From Rhynchospora pubera (lineage: Eukaryota > Streptophyta > Magnoliopsida > Poales > Cyperaceae): DNA of 64,000 nucleotides. Below the pieces are notes generated by a model. It saw only the letters and a list, made by a program, of their open reading frames with translations, had not been told where the DNA came from and searched no databases. Where the stretch lies: the NCBI GenBank assembly GCA_028095005.1, contig CM051460.1, positions 186,232,742 through 186,296,741 on the forward strand. The letters run 5' to 3'. Made by a program: the position numbers and the translations under genes. Positions 38,279 through 50,601 of this stretch are shown here, piece by piece (positions within the stretch are counted from its first letter, which is position 1; each line of letters begins with the position of its first letter).

Positions 38279-40674
38279 TAGGCTATTGTCCTTTGAATAG
38301 GACCGAAGGATTTTCCTATTAAGTTTTGGACCATTGGATCGCTTCAGGATGCGTGCTCAGAGATAGATTTGTGGTGGGGATGGATGCGCTGAAGAGGGTT
38401 TCTGCGTTAAAAATTTCCGTTACTCCTCTGTCTCCGTCACCAAAAACAGCACGCCTCCGTACACGTCGTCTATCCATCTCTCTCTCAAAATCTGTACGCT
38501 GGCCATTTCTCCATGTCGCAAACTCTCTCTCAAAGTCTATCTGTACGCGAAGAAAGGAATTCATCTCGCCAAATCTCTCTCTCAAACTTAGGTTATCTCG
38601 CCATCTCTCTCTCAAATTCCCTGAATTTTTGGACTAAAACCCTAGAGTGACCTGAAACCCTTTCTCTTATGTTAAACCACTCAAAGCTTTGGATTGTTCT
38701 TTTCTCTTGTAATTTCACACTCATAAACACATGTTTCAATTATTCATTACAGTCTTTTGATAAGCTGAACAATGAAAAAAAACTAATTTCAGAGAGATAC
38801 TATTTCATATATAGCGAGTGTTGTTTGTAACTTTTACAATTTAATCCTAATTCTTGTAAAATTGCATTGTGTGAAGTTTAGCATCTTGACACCCATCTAA
38901 ACCGAGCCAATTAGATTATTGACATTTGCAAATTTGATCTTACTGTATGTAACCAGTTAGATATACTGTTGCAAGGAACAAGCAACATTAAACCAAGAAG
39001 CATTAGACACAAGTAACATACATTTTAATAAGCAATACAAACATCCATTAGGTACAGTAAGGTACAGTGCCTCAAGGAAACATGGTAGGTTATCACATTA
39101 CAAGCATCACTAAAATTAGAATACAATCTAACACACAGGCAACAAGCATCACTAAAATCAAACATGGTACAAGTAGCAACCATTAATCTAACAGATCCAT
39201 TACAGCAAGCATCAACCGAGCATCCATTACTGTGTAGTTATCACATTGTACACAAGGTGGGTTTGGTGGCTGATTTCAATTGTTTTGACTGCTCATTCCT
39301 ACATCACAAGATCAATCTAGTTGGTACAAGATGCAATTTAGAAACAATCACAAGTCATTTCTCATATAATAACTCAATTAGATATCACTTTGTGAAATCA
39401 GTTCCTACGCATAACTAATTCAGGTTACCTAATTCCATATGGTGATATGTATATCTGTAGTTCAAATTACTGGCGACTTACAGGAGCTATTTTATATTCC
39501 AATTTCATTCTATATTGATTTAATTTTGTTCTACTAAGGTGTCAGATGAGAAGAGTAATTGTTTACAGCAAACTTAACACATTTCTTGCCGATGTTAATT
39601 TAAAAAAAAAACTGCAAAATTTTTAATTGCCACTTACCAACAAATACAGTGCTCGAATATTGCATTTGGCAGAAGAGCACAATTGATGAATTTTAACTTG
39701 GAAGTTTCCAATGAAGCTTCTTAAAAAAGATATTAAAGCTTAAATCCCTGTCAATGGTCGATCTGGACCCAAGATAAAGTACTAAGTTTAGACATCTTCC
39801 CTTGTGTTAATGAATTTTCAATGGTCGATCTGGACCCAACATTAAAAAGATATTAAAGCTTAAATCCCTGTCAATGGTCGATCTGGACCCAAGATAAAGT
39901 ACTAGGTTTAGACATCTTCCCTTGTGTTAATGAATTTTCAATGGTCGATCTGGATCCAACATTAAAAAGATATTAAAGCTTAAATCCCTGTCAATGGTTG
40001 ATCTGGACCCAAGATAAAGTACTAGGTTTCCAATTAATGAATTTTCAACATCATCTAGTTCAATTTCATTCTAAACAGCAATCTAATGACATCTTCCCTT
40101 GTGTTGCTGCCACAAAAAAATTGACGACGAAATTAAAAATTACAACCGAAAATTGAAATGACCTAGGATTTTGAGGTAGTAAACGATAGAGGGATAGAGG
40201 GAGTACAAGAACTTATCACGAAAGGGAGGCAGAGAGGCGACGAAGAAACAATTGGAGCTCCGTCTAGGGTTTCTTCTAGTGTCGAGGGAAGGAGGCACAA
40301 ACCGCTAAAGGAGGAGGATCGGTAGAAAAGAGGTGGAGGATCGAGGGAGATGTAGTTGCGGGATAGCCTTCGATTTGCTTCGATCTAATTTTCTTCGCTA
40401 AAGTAGGAGGTTCTGCAAATTTCTTCGATTTAGAAAGAGAGAAAGAAGAGAGCACTATTTAGATATGGAGAGGGCACAAAGATTTATTTTGATATACGGA
40501 AAGGAGTAACGGAGAAATCTGAAGGAAACGGAAAATTTTTAACTATCGAAATCTCATCAGCGCCTAAATCTAAGCCTTCGATTTAAATCAGCGCACAAAT
40601 CTTACAGCGATCCCATGGTTTGAAACTGGATAGGAAATAACCTCTGTCCTATCCAAAGGACAATAGCCAATCTC
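38275..40674. mobile_element. Long-TIR Mutator-like element, 2.4 kb, non-autonomous
   Basis: The left end GAGATAGGCTATTGTCCTTT and its inverse at the right (GAGATTGGCTATTGTCCTTT) start TIRs of about 80 bp. They share taggac, ttcctat and ccat.ggatcgct. More matching lies further in (gttaaaaatt.tccgttactcc). Both flanks are TA repeat, so the target duplication would be TATATATAT. The inner edges are pyrimidine-rich and leader-like in inward orientation. The interior includes the 120-bp tandem repeat at 39722-40030. No coding domain. Confidence 0.75.
39722..40030. repeat. Tandem repeat, 120-bp unit, about 2.5 copies
   Basis: Units start at about 39725, 39845 and 39965, each with gatattaaagcttaaatccc and then cgatctggacccaagataaa. 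They differ by only a few bases. Confidence 0.9.
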
Positions 40675-41218
40675 TATATATATATATATATATGTATGTA
40701 TATATATATATGCCCTTATTTTTCTATGGATGATAATTGAACAGACCGAATACATAACTAACAAAACCAGATCCCATTTATTGCTAGAACTGTTTGTCAA
40801 AGGGCCGAGTAGGCTGTTGAAAGAACCCATCTAATTGGTCCATCAATAATTCATTATATGATCTTTTGACTTTTAGATAACTTTTGTTTTGAATAATGAA
40901 TTACGGAAGTAAATATCTCACATAATACGGTGCGAGAAAGTATGGTTAATGTTTTTTTAGTAAAAGCATGGCAGATATTAATTTGTCATTTTATTATTCA
41001 TTCGAATGGAGCACAATTTTAGCGAGCGCATTACTTCACCATTTGAAACTCCTGTCCTACTCCTATGCAATGCATGTGATTTAACTATGTATTTATATTT
41101 TTTCAATAAAAAAAAAGATGCGCGGCCCATTTTCCATTTTGCATTGTATAATCAACTAATATTTATTTTACATAAAAATAATTGTTCAATAAATGCGAAC
41201 CAACAAGGAATATTGTAC

Positions 41219-41430
41219 GGTACAGCCAATGCTTTATTCAAATATGCATGAGCTAGCCTAATGATTGTATATTAATATTTGTAGATTATTGGTTAGATTA
41301 ACAAGTATAGACACACATAGGAACGGTACAGCCAATGCTTTATTCAAATATGCATGAGCTAGCCTAATGATTGTATATTAATATTTGTAGATTATTGGTT
41401 AGATTAACAAGTATAGACACACATAGGAAC
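41219..41430. repeat. Perfect 106-bp tandem duplication
   Basis: 41219-41324 and 41325-41430 appear identical base for base, from ggtacagccaatgcttt to cacacataggaac. No gene lies inside. Confidence 0.9.
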
Positions 41431-43113
41431 AGCTCGTAAAATCCTAAAATTAATCAAAACACACAATTTAAAATTGGGCCTATTAGAGCCGCTTAGGTTG
41501 AGTGGATCCCCTCACGTTTATATCTTGCTAATAATTATTGATTACCATTAGAAAAACAATTAACACGATCGCCTCACTATATATAAGTCTATAACCAAGC
41601 GATCACATCAATTTACACAATTACACTTAAACAAACCCATCCAAATCTTAACTTAAACCGAAGGGATTTGGTTCTCTTAATTCGGGCCGCAATGTTATTT
41701 GATCCTTGCACGTGACTTGATTGCCAAATCAGAGAGAGATTGAGCACACTTGTATGCTACAACCCAGTTTTTTCTGTGCCAATTGCGCGTCATTCATTCC
41801 ATGCGGTTTCCTCCTGACAGAAGATTTAAATATTATGATTGTTTAAACGTATTGTAGTGACTCGCAACACTAAGGCAGTATCTTTTGCCACAAGAATCAA
41901 ATCTATCATTTGTGGATATGATGCTTGTCCCAAAGGTGTAATGAAGATCCTTGGGATATTCTCATTATTAGCTCGTATTTAGAGTGAAATCAGCACTTTA
42001 TTTCACGGGAACATTCTCCAAATAACGATAACAACCATAAAAATCATGCACTTGCACCAACTTGCATGACCACAATTATGCTAGCAGTATACATGCTAAA
42101 AAAATTTCATGGTGAACTACTTTTTCACTGTCCTTATGAGTTATGAAGGGGCTTTGAGGGCTTCAATTGAAAGTTAAAAAAAAAGACAAAAATGGTGATA
42201 TAATAATTTATCCAAATTTTAGATTTGCCAGTATTGACATCCTCGTGAGATGACAACCAATAAAGTTATCAAACCATATTTCCCAAACCATTTGTCTCGC
42301 TTTCTTTAGTCACACAAATAAATAAACTTTATATCACTTTAATATGCGATCAAACAATTAGGCAGGTTCCGACAGAACAACAGATCCGTAGTTTAAAAAA
42401 TATATATATACAAGCAACGTTTAAAGTTTTTTACAAAATAAATAATATATCAAAGCAACCTCAATTTTTTTTATTTATTTTCAAACGAAAATTCGGAAAA
42501 AATAAAATTCAAATATTTCCTAAATTGTTGTTACCGTAGTTTAAGGTCCCTGGAAAGTTAAAATTTCAATTCAGAAATTATATGATATGCGCATTTTGAC
42601 GGTTTTTTTTGGATCTAGCATGTCTCATACACAGCTAACAAATCTGCTTCATAATTTGCTGAGTTGTCATAACCAGAGCCACAAAAAAAATGAAATAGTT
42701 CATACAATAAGTTAGGAGAAGTATTAATGTAGAAGATATCAACATGTCCTTTCCTTGTTAAGTAACTAAACACATTTATATCACCAAACAGGCAAGCACA
42801 CAAATACGCCAACCTAACTCCAGAAGCAAGCAAGCAAGAGAAGAATATACCAAATAATTTCCCTGTTCTCATACCCTTAATTTAATTCAGATATATACGA
42901 ATGGCTATGGATGGGTGCACGTCTCCAATTTGAGGCCAAAAGGACCCAGAGGCATCCGAATCTCTGTGTCCAACCCTATAGCCATAATTATGTGGTACTA
43001 TACTGACAACTCATTTAATGTCAGAAAACTCATGTCAGTTATTTGACACATGTTTTGGGGTTTGGAATGGTTACAGAAGATCTGAGAGAGAAGGAAAGGT
43101 ACGAATCGTGCGC
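41431..43113. other. Intergenic region, no supported gene
   Basis: AT-rich DNA. The short open frame at 42872-42615 on the - strand shows no recognisable domain. Confidence 0.45.
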
Positions 43114-44189
43114 GCCAAGACTAGGGCTGTCAATGGATAGGGTAGGGTACGGTAGAGACATTTTCGTTACCCGCATCCGTTAAAATTTTTTTTATCCATA
43201 CCCTACCCGTACCCGTTAAAAATTAACTTACCCGTACCCTACCCTTACCCGTTATGAATTAACGATAACGGTAGAAAACGAATAATAATGATACTAATAA
43301 TTCAATAAAAAATGTACAATAGGATGAATAAATAATATCAAATAAATATAATAAAGTGCAAAATTGAATAATACTTTAAATATAATAAAATCATATAATA
43401 TCTTCTCATGAAAAATATATATAACAAATTAATAATTAAAAGTTTACTTACTCATCATCATGAATTATAAATTATTAATGTAGTATATTGTCTCAGTTAA
43501 ATCTACCAATTGAATTGACTTATTAGTTATTAACATATTAATTGAATATCTTAAATACTTCAAATTCAAGTCAGCTTCCTACTGTTCAATTATCTGGGCC
43601 CTTCATTTTGTCTCTCGGGTGTATGGGTGCATCTCCTCCGTTCATCTCCGATTCTATCTGGGCTTGGTTATTTGGTCCGTGCTCAGTTGATTTTCTCTTC
43701 CCGTTCCTTCTCTGTGGCGTTCCGTGTGTTGCCTCTTATTCTCTCTTTTCTGTTCTGCCTCTGCCTCTCTTCTCTCTCCGCTCTTTCTTTCTTTGGTGCA
43801 GCCGATCCGCGTCGCCTTTTTCCCCCTCCGCCCACGCTCGACCTGTACCTTCCGGTCATTCGGCGTCGTACGGCTGCCTAGCGCCTATGGATTCTCCAGG
43901 ACCTTCTGTCCGTTCTTTCTGTTCCCAAAGAGTTGCCTTGCTCTTCCTCTCTCTTCTTTCGCTCTTCTTCCTTTCTATCTTTGCCTTCTCCGTTCTTACT
44001 GTCAGGTACTCTTTCTTTCTGATTTGAAAGAGAGAACTAGCATTCTTTCATGGCTTCGTTTTTCCTCTTTATTTTTCTTCTTTCGTCGTTCTCATTGCTA
44101 TCTGGACTGATAATCGACGATATTTCCCTTCTAGGTTTTCTGTGCTTCCGGCTGCTGCGCCGTTGTTTCTGCCGGTATGTCTTTCTTCT

Positions 44190-44490
44190 TTTCTGTTTTA
44201 GATTTTGTTTGCCATTTGTGAGTATTGTTGCGGTGTTCTTTTTCTTTTCTGCAATACTGTATGGCAGTGGTTCTTCCTGGTTAGGAAAAAATTGGTGTTG
44301 CCCTCATCGGTTCATAGAGATTGGCTCTAAAAAAATGGTGCTTCTGTTTTAGATTTTGTTTGCCATTTGTGAGTATTGTTGCTGTCTTCTTTTTCTTTTC
44401 TGCAATATTGTATGGCAGTGGTTGTTCCTGGTTAGGAAAAAATTGGTGCTGCCTTCATCAGTTCATACAGATTGGGTCTAAAAAAATGGT
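44190..44490. repeat. Tandem duplication of about 151 bp in the Helitron leader
   Basis: Two copies start with tgttttagattttgtttgcc at 44194 and 44345, and continue through tggcagtggtt.ttcctgg and aaaaaattggtg. A fragment (aaaaaaatggtgctgccttc) follows again near 44575. Confidence 0.85.
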
Positions 44491-45180
44491 GCTGCCTTGG
44501 TCAATTAAAAATTGCTTCTTCCTCAACTTTAGAAGGAACCAAACAGATAACTGAAGGGGGACCAAACAGATAACAAAAAAATGGTGCTGCCTTCATCAGT
44601 TAAAAAAATTGCTTCTGCCTGAACTTTAGACCTCTTTTTTTTTTTCCCCTTTTCCTGTTAAAAGAAGTACCTGCGACAGATTTTGTGTATTTGGCGAGTT
44701 ATATCGTCTTACCATTGTTGCAGTGCAAAATCTTTCTTTCTTGTGGTGCATTTATTTTTCCTGTTCAGTTCTCCTGATGCTCTTCTGTGTTCTATTGTGC
44801 AGGTCTTTTGTTTTCGGTGTTCTGCTGCTGCTTCTTCTTTGCTCGCTTCTTTGCTCCATATCAGGTATCCTCTTTGACCTATGTTCTTTTGTGTTGTATC
44901 TTCGTTTCATTTGTGGGTTTTCTGCACTTAATTGATAATTATGCATGCTGCTTTGCTTCAGATTTGTTCTTTGCTCTTATTAGTTATTGACAGGGTTTCA
45001 GGTAAGAAGATTTAGGGTGTCTTTTTTAGGATCAGTTTTTATACAGATCTTACACTTAGTTTTGGGCTGTTGCGCTCATATATCTGCGTATCGATCGATA
45101 TTTCATTTCTTGCTTTTTATTCTTTCCTGTCGCGGCGCTTCCTTTTTCGCTTCTGCGCGTCATTTGCTTCTAGGTGCTGC

Positions 45181-48100
45181 ATGGCACGCAACAAAAGACC
45201 TCGGTGCTCTATTCCTGTTGCATCATCGTCTGCACAGGATGGTACATCCTCCGATCCTTCTCCCGGTTGGTTCCTGCTATATCATGTTATCTCCTTAGCT
45301 CTTTCTTTCTCTGTCCTCTCTATCCCTTCTTGATTTTTTTTGTTATCTGTTTGGTCCCCCTTCAGTTATTTCCGTCGGTATTCTCCGTCTGTATCATTCT
45401 GTTTTCCTGTCTGCTTTCTTCTTGCTGATTCTGTTCATGTTTGTCTCCTGCGGCCTTTACTTCTGCTGTGCCACTTGCGCTATTATTTGTCTCGCTTTTC
45501 TGTCTGATTCTCATTCTAAGGGATTCTATTGTTTCAGTCTTTTCTGAGCTGGACTGTTCCCGTTGTGCTATCTAACAATCCAGTTGCTTCGTTCTCCTTC
45601 TGAGTCAGTGTATCGTCCTGTTTCTTTCCTCGTAGGGTACCCTTTGCGATCACGCAGGCCTGGTCCGAGAGGGAGGATAGCTGCTGTTCAAGCTGATCAG
45701 CCAGTGCCTCCGCCCTCTGGTCCAGCCAATCATCGGTCTTCTGCGCAGCAGTTTCGTTCATGTCTAGGTATGGCATATCGTATTTCTTTTGGTCATTCTT
45801 CATAATTCTTTGTCAGGATTATGACCTTTTCTTATTCTTTCTTCTTTCTTTCTGTGTCTGTCATAGGACCCTCACCAGTCCTTCTTGATTTTGGGAATCC
45901 TGATCAGGTCTGTCCTGATTGTCATGCCATCTTCTGGTATGAAGAAAGATGCAAATCTGCATCTTCTGCTGCAGGCCCTGTCTATACCCTCTATTGCAAT
46001 TTATGTCTTACTGTTTGTGGCCAAGTCTCTCCTCTTTTTTCTGTACTTCTCATTGTTATGAATCTTTTGCAGATCAACATGTTGGACCTGGTCAACATCT
46101 CTGACCTGCCAAACAGGCCCCACTCAGTCAGGATACAGGCAAGAATAATGAGGGTGTGGCCTGCAAAAGCTCCACATAATCCAACAATATGGTATTATGC
46201 TGCTATTCTGATGGATGCAGCGGTATGATTCTTTACTTTTTTTTTTCAAACCTGTTATTCTTCTTCTCTCTAGATGCATAGTTTTAGTCTACTCTCTCTT
46301 CCAGCACTAATTCATATTAATACATATTCTTACAGGGTAGTGTTATAGAGGCAAGGATACAGAAAGAGCATTACCAAAGGCTCTCAAGACTATTAGAAGA
46401 AGGCCGTCTCTGTGAAGTAGCAAAATTCTCGGTCAAAGCTGCGCCCAAGCAATATCATGCTGTCAAAGGAGATCATATCATTTCATTCACAAGACAGACT
46501 ACTGTGACGCCGCTCGCTTCTGCGAGCTTGCAAATCCCAATGCACTACTTTGATCTGCACCGTTTAGATGCCGTCGGAACTGATATCACAGATACTAATA
46601 AAATGATAGGTGACTATCCCCTTTTTATGATACAAATTTTCATAGCTCTGCATGACACTAATACTATTTCTGGCATCTCTTTTCTTTTCTTCTCATTCTT
46701 TTATCATAGATATCGTTGGTAGGATTGCTGGATTCAGTACTCCCAGGCCTGACAATGATGCAGACGATCGCAGGCCTGCGCAGATGATGTATCTGGCAGA
46801 TGAAAGGTATCTTTCAGCACTATCTATTTTTTTTCCTCCTTCCTGCAGATACAATTGATTGTATTGTTTTCCTGCATCATTTTTATTCAAACTATGCATG
46901 TACCATCCTCTTTATTTTATTTTTTTTCCCTTCTGGAATGCTCAGAGGCTACATGCTCGAAGTGACGCTTTGGAGACAATTTCTCCCCTTATTTGATACA
47001 GCCAGTCTCCATGAAGAATCCAAAAATACCCCAGTAGTTGTCATATGTGCTGCGGTCCAAGTTAACGAATGGGACGGTCAGTTTTTATATCTTACAGAGC
47101 TCTGCTCCCTTATCAAACTTACAAAAAAAAAATTGCAGATCTAAACTATTCTACATCCAGATAATGAATTAATAGACCGCTCTCCCTATAGTTTCTGAGA
47201 CAAACAATGGTTTCTTATCAGCATAATATCAATACATTTTACCATCAACTTACAGACCATTCTCCTTCTACAGATACCTATAATGTCAAAGCAATAAGTG
47301 CAACAAGATTCTATTTCGACAAGACCATCCCACAGATTGTTCATTTCACTCAGAGGTACACACTGACTCTGCATATCACAGTGCTTGTGACGCATAATGA
47401 GCAACAAAACATTCCTATTGATTTATCGCATTTCTTTGTGCAGTCTACCAAACAACTTACCACCGATTGTCCTTGACACACAAGGTCCACCATATGATGG
47501 CGTGGCAGTTGGAAACGCTCCTGGGCGCATAGAACAGTCTGATCCACATGCAGTGACTATCTCAGAATTTCTTGCTATACCAGTCAACACACAATCTGTG
47601 AGGCTATCTCCATCTCAGAAATAACACATAGCCATTCACTTTTTCTCAAAAATGAAAAAACAACTATTTAAAAAAAAAATGCCTGCATCTCATTCTCTTT
47701 CATAGACGACACAGTTCTTATCAATTCCAACCATTTAATTGATCTTTGCATTGCAGGATACTGTATACAAATGTGTTGGGACAATTGTCGATCTCATCAA
47801 TAGGTACGAATGGCACTATCCCGCATGCAAAAAATGTATGAGCAAATTAAAGAACCGCTATTGCTACAGATGCAGCATGCGCCGGGATGACTATATCGAT
47901 TGGTATGTATCTCTCTATCACAGTACACCACAGACGCAAATATAAAAACAGACTGTTTCGGTTTATAGCAGAAAAAAATAAATTACAGATCCTCCTACCA
48001 GAAAAAAAAAATTAAGACTGTATACATGACCTCAGAAAAAATAGATTTTCAGAATAGTATTATTTGGATTCATTGTCATTAGCACTATCTGGCCTAAACA

Positions 48101-49247
48101 GGTACAATCTCGTGCTCAAAGTTAAGGATCACACAGACACAGCAGAAATGACAGCACTTGGAGGAGTTGCAAAAATCCTCATCGGTGCTGATGTGAAAGC
48201 AATGATAAAGGAAGAAGACACAGCAGGCGGTGATGTACCAAAACAAGTCCTTGCAATTATTGGAAAATCCTGCCAGTTCATCGTCCTACCAAAAGAATCA
48301 GCAAAATTTGAAGGAGTCAGAATGAATACCATCATTCGTGTCGATGCAGTCCCTCCAACCAGCTCTCTCTTTTTGACGACCGCACATGAAGATTCCTCTA
48401 TTCCTATTCAGCACGCAACAGAAGGAGCAACAAGGTCAGGGGCACTATGTCAAACAATGACAAAAATTTTACCTTTCTCTTTTTGTGTACCGTGAATCGA
48501 TTAGCACCCTTTATATCGACCTTTCCCTCATAAAAAAGATTACTGACATAAATTTTTTTTTTACAGTGAAACTATCCCACATGAAATCATCTCAACTCAG
48601 ACAATCCACTTGCCACACGTATCTACACCCCCACCAGCGTTTCATTGCAGAACACCTGTCTCAACCGAGCACCCACCATCTCCGGATAAAAAAGGGTTCT
48701 TTTGATTACAAGATCTTTCTGTCCTGCACTCACTTTATTACACACATTATCACACATAGAAAATTACTATTGACAACAAATTGAACAAAAAAACACAATA
48801 AACACATATTGCTCACAGAAAGTACTGCTCCTATGCAGGAAACAGCCTGCTTTTCACCAGGACCAATGTGCACCCTCTACTGTCGCTAAGAAAAGGCTCT
48901 TCTCAGACACAGAAACACCCTCTCTAAAAAGGTCACTACTTCTACCCAACAATAATTCTGATGACACTTTCTTTTATTAAACGACATGAAATTCCTGCAC
49001 AATTTCACTCATGATGTAAACATGGTCTGTTAGCAGTGTATCTGCCCAAGAAACAGATCTGCACTCATATCCATCACATGATACTATGGATCCACCAAAA
49101 AAAAAAGCTTCCTCGCCCGTCCTTGACACAGCTCCCACTGACGCCAGGTACAACCTTTCTGATAACAATAGCACTACTATTCTCTATGAAATTAGACCTT
49201 CTCAATTACATGTACCTATCACTCTATCTATCTACAGTCAAACCTGA
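45181..49247 (+). CDS. Helitron-borne RPA70-like protein with Helitron-helicase zinc finger
   Basis: My exon model: 45181-45265, 45636-45767, 45867-46222, 46336-46609, 46710-46806, 46946-47076, 47274-47355, 47444-47597, 47757-47902, 48102-48434, 48567-48695, 48839-48931, 49037-49147, 49238-49247. All introns are GT-AG, phases agree, and the total is 2133 nt (710 residues) without a stop. Residues 1-75 are basic and Pro/Ser-rich. About 78-125 reads LDFGNPDQVCPDCHAIFWYE and further cysteines, the N-terminal zinc finger of Helitron Rep-helicases. From Met144 the protein is RPA70-like: OB-fold A (IRIMRVW-type block, AILMDA), OB-fold B (DIVGRIAGF), then a CX2C-X8-CX2C ribbon at about 461-476 in the C-terminal OB-fold. 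The Ser/Pro/Lys-rich tail is unassigned. RPA-like proteins bind single-stranded DNA. A 60-nt in-frame stretch before Met144 (46012-46071) looks like a retained intron. Exons 12-14 are the least certain. Confidence 0.7.
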
Positions 49248-50572
49248 CACATAGCATTTCCTACTGAAATCAATTTCAGCCATACCCATTGAAATGTCCT
49301 GCTCTGGAACGACAGATGTATAATATGCAAGAAACCTACAAGAACAAGAAGATTATCTCTCCTGCACTCTGCTATTTTGTGGTACTTAAAAAACCAGCCC
49401 TCACTTTTTACAATGTATGATATATGTCCTCTATAAAAAACATAAGGAAAACAGATCCTCTTATTAACATGCCTTACTATATGGTATCCTTGCTTTTGTG
49501 TACCGTTACAGTCTTCAACTGCATTATATAATAGCAGCATGAGGCCATCCTCCTAGCTGCTACACACAGTTGAAACCCTGTAATGGCCTACTTCATGTGT
49601 AAAAAAAAATATTTTGCTTTCTATAGACAATCTCTGGCTCTCTATTGTTCTAAGAAAAAACTGTGGTGCATTTCTACCTCTAGCCATTTAAATTTTTTTG
49701 TATCATGCTGGACACTACATAGATGGACAACTCACAGACACAAAATCAATCCAGCATACACACATATAGTTGCTTCGAAAAGAAAATGAGAAATGCTGTA
49801 CATACACTACCTGATCCAGGCCCTCAACACATTTGACATTCTCTCTCAGAAGCACTATATAGGCATATACTTATAATACCATTCATACACCTCCCAACCA
49901 GCATCTTCCCTAGCAACTTAGATCTTTTTGTTCTATCATCAATACTTGAAAGATCAACACCTAAGTAACACAAATGTACAATTACTCCAGTATCTACCCA
50001 TATAGTTGCTTCGAAAAGAGAACGACAAATTCTATCTCTGGGCTAACTAATGTATCCCCTCATAGCATTTCTCATTCTCTTATCAAAGCACTGTATGTGC
50101 ATACACTTCTTTTCCCTCCACATAGCTCCCCAAATTTTTGTCTGAAACCAAAAACTAAACTTGCACCTTTGTGAACTGCTACATCTATAATATATAGAGA
50201 TCCAAACAGTATGCATGTGATATGATGTTCACCTCATGACCATCCAAAAAAGAACCACAAGAAATGGAATCTATACCTCACATGCCTGACACGAGAACAA
50301 AACAAATATCACAGATCAAACAATGTTCTCTTTGGAATTCTCTTTGATGCCATTATTGCTTGCTTTGTAAAATAATTGAGCTATTTGCTTTCAATAATTC
50401 TTCCATTTCCTTATTTGGCGTTAAGCTCTGCAGTCGCTGATTTATTAATTCACTCAACTAATAGTATTCAGAACTGATTTGAACCTGTACAAATCATTAC
50501 AGATTAAACTCTTCCTTAAAAAAAAAAAAACCTTCTACCCCAGACAGTATAATCAACACAGATTAAAACTTA

Positions 50573-50601
50573 CATCGCGCGAAGCGCGATGCGATAGCTA
50601 G
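50573..50601 (+). other. Helitron 3' terminal hairpin and CTAG end
   Basis: An 8-bp perfect stem with GAA loop lies seven bases before the CTAG end, followed by T. It parallels the terminus at 25624-25652. Confidence 0.85.

Larger units (their letters stand above)
43549..50601 (+). mobile_element. Helitron carrying an RPA-like gene
   Basis: The 3' end is canonical: stem CATCGCGC, loop GAA, GCGCGATG (50573-50591), then CGATAG and CTAG at 50598-50601, followed by T. The 5' end is uncertain. TC preceded by A occurs at 43502 and 43549, and 43549 is used here only as a candidate. It carries one multi-exon gene (45181-49247). The first 1.6 kb is extremely pyrimidine-rich on the + strand and includes a tandem duplication of about 151 bp (44190-44490). 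The 1.3 kb after the gene has repeats of catatagttgcttcgaaaag at 49764 and 50000. Confidence 0.75.

Noticed and set aside
38087..38322. Open frames of 62-91 codons across the TA microsatellite
   Set aside because: They consist mainly of Tyr-Ile repeats produced by (TA)n, which has no stop in two frames. No gene.
43542..45428. Many overlapping Phe/Leu/Ser-rich open frames on the + strand
   Set aside because: They come from the pyrimidine-rich leader of the Helitron, occur in all three frames and match no family. Hydrophobicity here is a composition effect, not membrane proteins.
45181..49247. A host nuclear RPA1 gene
   Set aside because: The gene lies wholly inside a Helitron terminus and is joined to a Helitron-helicase zinc finger, so a transposon-borne origin is better supported.
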